A DNA stretch of 64,000 nucleotides, taken from NCBI GenBank assembly GCA_963921825.1, contig OY997588.1, positions 60,954,803 through 61,018,802 of the forward strand, read 5' to 3'. Under the pieces are notes generated by a model. It worked only from the letters and a program-made list of their open reading frames with translations, was not told the origin of the DNA and did not search any database. Source of the DNA: Erodium maritimum (lineage: Eukaryota; Streptophyta; Magnoliopsida; Geraniales; Geraniaceae). The position numbers and the translations under genes were made by a program. Position 1 is the first letter of the stretch; every line of letters begins with the position of its first letter. Shown one piece after another: positions 57,906 through 64,000 of this stretch.

Positions 57906-59251
57906 AAATTAAACAATCAACCTCCGGGCATAACCAAATGCCTCCAGTAATTCTAATATCGATAAGTTCACTGCTCCTACGACACTACTAAGTGTCACAT
58001 GCATTTCTATTGTTCGATACGTTCCTGTATCACACGACACCACCCGGTGTCGCCTGCCTTTCTAATATTCGATAAACCTACTTAACCCACGACACCCCGA
58101 TGTCACATGCATTTCTACTATTAACTTTCCCTAGTCAGGGCCGAGATCCGGCTACTTTTCCCTACCTCGTATGCTTTCTCCAAAAGCGCACATACAAGCT
58201 CCAGCGTGATCTCGATCACTCGCCTAGCTTTCCCTTCCCTCTGTCGGTGGCACGATCTAATAAGAACACAATTTTAAACACTTTTAAGCTTGCAGGCATA
58301 AACTGAATTTTAATAAACTTGACGCCCAAAAGTAACCCCGATAATGTTGATCACTCCCAAACTTCCCAATTACTCGACATTGTCGATAATGGACCCGGAA
58401 AAGCCCGATTCGCCCGACATGGCGAATCTGCCCGGGTTTTGAAAACGCCCTTCCGGGGCTCCGAAAATTCCCGTTTTTGTTTCTACGGTCTTAGAATAAT
58501 TCAGGGGTTCCTATGCACTCGACAGAATCAAATCCCGACTTCCGAGTCATTTAATTTGCGTTTAAAGTTTCCAAACCCGTCAATTACAACTTTCACAATT
58601 TAATTCCAAGTTTCGATCCGGGTGTGGATTAATTACTTGGGGAACGTTCTAAACCACCCGAACACGAAACCCGAATACCCGAGCAAGTGGGCCCCACCCG
58701 GCCACCCTTGGCCGTGGGTGGCTATGGCCACTTTGGGCCCGGCTCACCATGGTGGTGGCCGGCCCTAGCTCTGGCCAGCCACCCCATGGCCAGCCAGCCA
58801 CCATACACGGTGGCCGGAGCTCCCCCCGAGCTCCCAGTCACCGGAAAACGTTCAAAATTCGCTCCAAAACATCTCCAAAAAGTCTCCAACGAACCCCACA
58901 CCTCAATACCACCATAAACTACTATTTTTACTCAAACCCTAACTTCCAAACTTAAGCAAATAGAAAAACGGTTAGATTGTCACGCCCCATTTTCAGCGAA
59001 CCGAAACTAGGGACGCGAACGTTTAAAAAGTTACAAAACTGAAACCTGTTTTTGTTAAATCACTTTAAAAGTCAGTTTAGTTCCACAAAAGAATAATACA
59101 GTTTAAAACACGTCCCAACAAGTGGACAAAAGTACAAGGTATCCGTCACTAGACTCAAAAGACAAGACCCGGACCCCGCTCCTAGCTCCACAAGCTTCGA
59201 GAGCTCACATAGTCCGTCCCACGAACAGTACCTGTAGGAAAAGCAGCTAGG

Positions 59252-59269
59252 GGTGAGCGTTCGCTCACC
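59252..59269. promoter_or_regulatory. Conserved palindrome module, LTR D
   Basis: GGTGAGCG-TT-CGCTCACC with CCTGTAGGAAAAGCAGCTAG directly before it on the plus strand; matches E1 and B exactly across the stem and pyrimidine tract. Confidence 0.7.
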
Positions 59270-59555
59270 ACCACGGATAACAGACTGACTAAGGCATAAT
59301 TAGTAGATAAAGCCAGTAACACTAAAGCCAAACCCAACACCGAGACTACAGTCCCCAACTCAAGTACTCAACTGACCCACAACCCATTACCTTCCTCAAC
59401 AGACTCAACACTCGATAAAAACAGTGTAGACCCGACACAACTATCGACGACCTCCTCAAGGACTCGAACGAAACGAAACAACACCAAACAAGATCACAAA
59501 GGATCGCACACCAGCTGCTCAGTAACCAATCTCAATCAGGTCAGGGTTCGACCTA

Positions 59556-59843
59556 TCGCAATTCCTCGACACGAAGTCGGATCAGGCTGTCGACCTTTCA
59601 AACTCGCAATTCCTCGACACTAAGTCGGATCAGGCTGTCGACCTTTAAAACTCGCAATTCATCGACACTAAGTCGGATCAGGCTGTCGACCTTTAGAACT
59701 CGCAATTCATCGACACTAAGTCGGATCAGGCTGTCGACCTTTAAAACTCGCAATTCATCGACACTAAGTCGGATCAGGCTGTCGACCTTTAGAACTCGCA
59801 ATTCATCGACACTAAGTCGGATCAGGCTGTCGACCTTTAGAAC
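59556..59843 (-). repeat. 48-bp tandem repeat, six units, in solo LTR D
   Basis: Units of GTCGGATCAGGCTGTCGACC followed by TTTAAAACTCGCAATTCATC and GACACTAA, period 48 bp. The copies are nearly identical, so the array is young. On the LTR strand the frame encodes a perfect 16-residue repeat (RVLKVDSLIRLSVDEL). It sits in the same slot as the different 48-bp array of copy B. Confidence 0.95.
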
Positions 59844-59984
59844 TCACCACCCCAGGTAACCACAATCACAATCACAGGCAAGTTCAATCACACAGGCACT
59901 CAAGGCCACTCAAGACACCTCAACAGTCAAGACTCGGGTTCAACAACCCCACGGGCACTCGCTGCCACTCAAGACACCAAATTA

Positions 59985-60135
59985 AATACACGGCTCTCAT
60001 GGCCACCCCGACTCAACAATTAAATACGGGCTCTCAAGGCCACCCAAACTCAACAATTAAATACGGGCTCTCAAGGCCACCCAAACTCAACAATTAAATA
60101 CGGGCTCTCAAGGCCACCCAAACTCAACAATTAAA
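59985..60135 (-). repeat. Short GHESP-type minisatellite in solo LTR D
   Basis: Four units of about 36 bp with GGGCTCTCAAGGCCACCCAA and AACTCAACAATTAAATAC links. This is the shortest array of the family in the window. The ATGG to AAGG change in the core is homogenised across the last three units. Confidence 0.85.
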
Positions 60136-61193
60136 TAAAACGCACGACAACCTCCGGCATACTCGATGCCTCCAACGGTCCTAAAATCACTAGTTTCACA
60201 AACAACCTCCGGGCATGGTCATATGCCTCCAGTAATTCAATTATCGCTAAGTTCTCTGTTCCTACGACACTACTAAGTGTCACATGCTTTTCTCTTGAAC
60301 GCTACAATCCCGTATCATGCTTTTCTAATAATTAAATAAATCTACTCAACCCACGACACCCCGGTGTCACATGCAATTCTACTATTAACTTTCCCTAATC
60401 AGGGCCGAGATCCGGCTACTTTTCCCTACCTCAACTGAAGAGCAACCGCTACGCTTCCTAGCTGCTGACGTTTTGGCTCGTTACCTCCGAGCTTCACTTC
60501 GATCGAAGCCGGACTCTAAAGATAACACGAAAGCCGTAATTAGAGGCGGTTCCCAGGTTAATTCAAAGGTCACGATTAATCAAGTTTAAAACCGACAGTT
60601 GTCCTTTAAACTCGAGCGGGATAAAAGCGGGGTTACGACGAATCGGGTCCGAGTACTCGAGCCCCAAGCACAAAACCCGGTGCATGGACTTCGAGACACG
60701 GCTACCGAGGCACCGATTCCGCGCTCCGTTGTTAAACCCATCCTAAGTCCATTTCAACAACCCGATTAAACGTTCCACGCTCAACAATTCAAGGCCCACT
60801 TTAAATCAGATCTGATCGTTCTTTTTAAATCCTTTTTTTAAAACCCAAGTCGTTTTAGTTCATTTTCCTACAACTTTGTTTCTCAAAACTCCTCGACTCA
60901 AAACCGTTATTAAAACCAAATTTATGTTAATTCCATTTTATTTCAAATCCCTTTTTCCTTAAAACACTGATTTTCGTTTTCAATTCCTTAAATCTGATTT
61001 TCCCTTTTTAAATTCCCTTTTTCCTTTTCTGTTTCAACAATTTCTCCTCATGACCAGATCCAAGACAGTAGATTTCGGTTTCAACCATTTCGTTCCACAA
61101 ATACACAAATAACTTTTAAATCAAAACCGTTTTATTACACTTTCTTCGTTTGTTACAACAAAACCAAAACCAAGAGCAGTTTCGATAACAACA

Positions 61194-61472
61194 CTAGGAA
61201 GAAGGGTTCGATTTTAATCCGGCCGACCAGGGTCGCCCGGTGGTAGGGGCTAACCGTAGGAGGAATAGCAAGGGCGGCGGCGGTGCACGGCGGAAGTGCA
61301 CGGCTGTGCATGGCGGGACCCTTCTCGACTCAGATCCGGACGGCCATGGTGGTTCCGTCCCGGATCCTTCGAACGCGTCGGCGAGGAGCTCGGGACGAGG
61401 GCGTGGCCGGCGGTCTGTGGCGGGTATCTGTGGCCGGAGTCGAGCACGGGAGCTGGCCGGGAGTTCGGCCAC
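61194..61472 (-). CDS. LTR-encoded ORF related to 7139-7486, unknown function
   Basis: A 92-codon frame on the LTR strand in the GC-rich leader of copy D. Like the frame in E1 it begins Met-x-Glu-Leu-Pro, then has GSGTEPPWPSGSESRRVP and a Pro/Arg-rich tail ending near the splice-donor-like GGTCGGCCGG. Only the middle block is clearly shared between the copies. It may be a chance frame in a structured leader. Confidence 0.25.
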   Translation of the reverse strand: MAELPASSRARLRPQIPATDRRPRPRPELLADAFEGSGTEPPWPSGSESRRVPPCTAVHFRRAPPPPLLFLLRLAPTTGRPWSAGLKSNPSS

Positions 61473-61807
61473 GCTCCGGGAAGAAGAAGGCCGGTGCGAG
61501 GGGCTCGGAACGGCGGCGGGTTGAACGGAGAAGAAGCGGCGTGGTTGGACGGAGAGACGGTGGCGTGGTTGGGGTCGGAGAAGGAGGAGGAGGCTCGGTG
61601 GGTGGCGCCGTGGCTGGACGGAGACGGCCGAGAGGTGAGGGAGAGGGTTGTCGGGGACGGCGTGGCGACGAGGAGAAGGGAGGTGCCGGTCGGAGAAGTC
61701 GCCGACGATGGCGTGAGGAGAGGGGAGGTTTCGGGAACCAGAGAGAGAAGGGAAGGGGTCGGTTTTGGCTGCACAAGGGAATTAGGGTTTCCACCCTTAA
61801 CATGCCC

Positions 61808-61815
61808 TTTTTATA
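61808..61815 (-). promoter_or_regulatory. Putative TATA box of solo LTR D
   Basis: TATAAAAA on the minus strand, about 240 bp into the LTR and just before the GC-rich leader. TGGGCC and GGGCTT motifs lie upstream (61826-61890), as in E1. Confidence 0.5.
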
Positions 61816-62307
61816 CCAGAGCCCTAAACGGGCTTGGGCTTCCAGAACCGGGCCTGGTTAGCAGGCCCTCAGTGGAGTGGGCCGCACGGCCCAAACGTGA
61901 AGGGAAGCTGGATCGGGCGGTTCAGGCCTGGCCGGGTCTCCTGGTCGGGTCCGGTCCGACCCGGTCCGACCCAAAAGTTTTTTTTTCAACAGCTTCTTAA
62001 ACCCGTCAACTAAAACCCGTAAAAAGACAATTAAACTTTCAGGACTTTACATAGATGCTCACCGTAGAGAAAGACGGTGTGAACTCGATTCTTCTATCTT
62101 TGAGATGATCCAACGGGTTGATGATAGATGAACTAGCAAACCCTAAGCATTCACCTTCTCTTTTCTCTCTTCTTTCTCCTTCCTTCTATCTACTATCTCT
62201 CTCCAAAAAACCCCAAATTCCCCCTTATGGCCGAACCCCCCCAACACCACTCATCTTTGTCTTGTTTCAAAAATACCTAACACCACCACATATTTGACAA
62301 GTGTCAA

Positions 62308-62318
62308 GTGGGTCCCAC
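62308..62318. promoter_or_regulatory. TCP-type palindrome in solo LTR C
   Basis: GTGGGTCCCAC, homologous to 41725-41735 and 47523-47533. The TATA box that follows it in copy A is deleted here. A second site, GTGGGCCCCAC, lies at 58687-58697. Confidence 0.5.
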
Positions 62319-62937
62319 ACCTCCATCAGATTCGCGAAATTCGGACGTTTCGGGCCCCGAATGGGCACTTTTTCCAAGAAATTACGAAACTTCACGGGCT
62401 ACAAGGAAACGGCTCAACTAAGACCGCTGCGACGACGACTAAGATTTTTGGATCCAAAACGGTCCTCAAATGGACCAAAACGTCGCTCGGTTGACTTTTC
62501 CAGCGAAAAGTCAACATTTCCCAAATTGGTCAGAAAGTTGCCCTGAGTCCCCCGGTACTCACTTTGGTCGATATCGGGGTCAACTTAAGTCCGGTATGAC
62601 CCTCGGGGTCAAGTTTAGGTTCATTTAAGTGTCTGTCTTAAATTTTTAAATTTTCCCGTTTTTCGCAGATTTGACTAGCGTTGACCGGGAGTGGTTATTA
62701 CATAAATTCATGATGACTTTGAGGTCAAATGACTTAAGTCATATTACGGTACTAAGAAATACTTATTAAAATTTCTATGTAGTATTCTCACAAGGTTATC
62801 CAATACTATTTCTCTTGATAGTATCTATGGTTCGACTTCACATCCCACATGCATGATCATTAAGAAATGATCATGAACAACATCATACTAGTCTTATTAT
62901 ATCGATAAGACTAATGATCAATGAATAATACTATTTA

Positions 62938-63291
62938 GGGATAACGCTGAATCCTAACTGTGTTGGAAAGGTGTTTTTCACATCCTAACTATGGCGGCCT
63001 TTTCGTGACATGTCCTATACCAAAGGTGGGTTTTTTTTGACAAAACATGAAAAATGGCACAAAAAAGTGTTTTTTTTGGTAAATTTATACCGCCTACCTC
63101 TTGGAGTGCACTGATATACGCAAATTATACAAAAATTAAGAGGAAAAACCATCGAATGCGAACGTTATACCACTTTTTTGGTGTCATTTTTCATGTTTTG
63201 TAAAAAAATACACCTTTGGTATAGGAAAATGTGGCCACAATTAGGACGTGAAAAACACCTTTCCAACACAGTTAGGATTCGTCGTTTTCCC
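62938..63291. mobile_element. MITE with ~140-bp terminal inverted repeats
   Basis: A 354-bp element. The left end GGGATAACGCTGAATCCTAA and the inverse of the right end, GGGAAAACGACGAATCCTAA, continue to match for about 140 bp (GTGTTGGAAAGGTGTTTTTC, then ACAAAACATGAAAAATG). It is flanked by TATTTA at 62932-62937 and 63292-63297. No ORF. The superfamily is unassigned; the terminal GGG and long TIRs would fit a MULE-type MITE, but a 9-bp TSD is not seen. Confidence 0.85.
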
Positions 63292-63430
63292 TATTTATAC
63301 ATCTAAGAGTTTTACTATCAAGTCACATACTTGATGGTCTTTAAAAGAATTGATTATTCATGTAATTAATAAATAAAATTTCTCACGTAATCGAGATTGA
63401 CTTAGGGCATAAACAAACAAATTTGTTTTT

Positions 63431-64000
63431 AGATGTAGGGTTTGCTTATAAGAGATCATGTACAACTTAATAATCGAGATATAAAGAATTCGAAATAACC
63501 TGAAAAATAGTACTAGAAAGCAATCGATATTGGAATTAAGTCGAGCTCTGAATTTTTGGTTTCCTTAAGACCTCTTCTGCCCATATAGCAGGGGTTTCCT
63601 AGGACATAAAGACTTCCTAAGTCAAACTTTAACCATGTAGAGAAAGTCACCTAGAACAAGATGAGAACGAAAACGTAGAATGGGACAGAGCAAAATATTT
63701 TTTAGTATGTTGAAAATGACTAAGGAAGTTGGTTTAGGTAGGCTATCGGTTAGGGGTAAAAGGATAATTTCGTGGGGTGAAAATTCCACGAAATCCTCCC
63801 CAAGTTGATCATGGCCTTACCCACCTCCACTTAGTCAAAACTAAGAATAGTAAATACATTTTAAATATCAATTACACAACACTTTCTCCATCAACCTGCA
63901 ATAAAATATAATGGGTACGAGGTGAAAAACGAGAAAATGGTGACTTGTCATACTCGATACCTGCATAGGATAGGTAGGTAACACCCTTGAACCTTCCTTT
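63431..64000. other. Unannotated AT-rich spacer
   Basis: No gene, RNA or repeat boundary is supported up to the end of the window. Confidence 0.4.

Larger units (their letters stand above)
58978..62051 (-). mobile_element. Solo LTR D, subfamily 1, nested in solo LTR C
   Basis: 3074 bp, starting TGTCACGCCCCATTTTCAG and ending GGACTTTACA, with TSD TAGAT at 58973-58977 and 62052-62056. It is the inverted relative of E1: shared blocks include CTTCGATCGAAG with TTATCTTTAG-type flanks, GGTTCCCAGGTTAATT, the GC-rich leader with PWPSGSE frame, and TATA box. It is the youngest layer in the stack copia-like LTR, C, D. Confidence 0.93.
56700..62702 (-). mobile_element. Solo LTR C, subfamily 2, minus strand, interrupted by solo LTR D
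   Basis: It starts TGTCACGCCCCAAATTCAG on the plus strand and ends GAGTGGTTATTACA, with TSD TAAAT at 56695-56699 and 62703-62707. Removing D and one of its TSDs leaves about 2.9 kb. Subfamily-2 marks are present: the GGTCAACGC start, CGACATTGTCG pair (58377-58387), GC island (58690-58850), TCP-type palindromes, a 36-39 bp minisatellite, and two units of a GATCCCTGTCAGGCCAGGCG array at 57290-57380. Confidence 0.92.
56371..63430 (-). mobile_element. Copia-LTR-like remnant hosting solo LTRs C and D and a MITE
   Basis: When the insertions are removed, 56371-56699 joins 62708-62937 and 63298-63430. The joined sequence resembles the copia LTR at 51819-55850 in style and in shared words such as ATCTAAGAGTTTTACTATC (63301; compare 55680) and GATTGACTTAGGGCA. 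No LTR ends or coding parts are identified, so the call is tentative. Confidence 0.35.

Noticed and set aside
59598-59801. A 16-residue repeat protein as a free-standing gene
   Set aside because: The frame is the direct translation of a 48-bp minisatellite inside a solo LTR and extends little beyond it. I list the array as a repeat instead.
61283-62000. 192- and 234-codon plus-strand Gly/Arg/Glu-rich frames
   Set aside because: They are antisense to the LTR leader of copy D and arise from GC-rich composition; the homologous E1 copy does not keep them as one frame.
1-64000. tRNA, rRNA or bacterial-type elements
   Set aside because: No cloverleaf, rRNA-like or Shine-Dalgarno/operon arrangement was recognised; the only tRNA-related sequences are primer-binding sites of copia elements.

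Overview
This is nuclear DNA from a flowering plant, probably a eudicot. The signs are GT-AG introns, plant-type gene families, Ty1/copia and very long-LTR retrotransposons, and LINE, MULE, CACTA and PIF/Harbinger DNA transposons, all in a mosaic of AT-rich spacer and GC-rich element cores. Only two host genes are supported. (1) A mitochondrial GrpE-type nucleotide-exchange factor (Mge1) lies on the minus strand in five exons (364-5573), with an apparent 1-nt frameshift in exon 2. (2) A complete secreted GH9 endo-1,4-beta-glucanase lies on the plus strand in five exons (27210-30248). Nearly everything else is transposon sequence or its debris.

Layout. 1-5926: GrpE gene, with TIR elements and a 566-bp tandem duplication in its introns. 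5927-17542: a degenerate copia element with 1.66-kb LTRs and TSD TGTAA, whose 5' LTR is split by a 3.3-kb solo LTR. 17687-19613: a Pack-MULE-like element carrying a gene fragment, with a second MULE-type element nested in it. 21475-22525: an inverted LTR fragment of the first copia family. 23463-24301 and 24417-26866: two minus-strand non-LTR retroelements with clear TSDs, the second an ORF1-only LINE. 27210-30248: the GH9 gene. 30504-34326: LINE fragments and a second ORF1-only LINE. 34741-36772: a Harbinger deletion derivative carrying only a Myb/SANT-like gene. 38091-39751: a CACTA deletion derivative. 40621-55850: a minus-strand copia remnant broken up by two solo LTRs in opposite orientation (A, B), a LINE 3' end, a fold-back MITE and another LINE-like block. 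56371-63430: copia-LTR-like sequence holding solo LTR C, which itself holds solo LTR D, plus a MITE.

The main theme is a set of five very long (about 2.9-3.4 kb) TG...CA solo LTRs with 5-bp TSDs (6486-9759, 41309-44386, 44551-47944, 56700-62702 and 58978-62051). No internal retroviral domains of their family occur in the window. They share a modular plan: TCP/site-II-like motifs near the start, a GC-rich leader, a minisatellite of 36-39 bp units, a second slot that holds a different roughly 48-bp tandem repeat in each copy, and a strictly kept palindrome (GGTGAGCG-AA-CGCTCACC) followed by a splice-acceptor-like CAG near the 3' end. The LTRs look like recombining cassettes, and copy B is a chimera of two subfamilies.

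The two host genes are unrelated housekeeping or cell-wall functions and form no pathway. I see no bacterial-style operons, CRISPR, rRNA or tRNA. I see no defence system; the least explained biology is the shared LTR module set and the ORF1-only LINEs.
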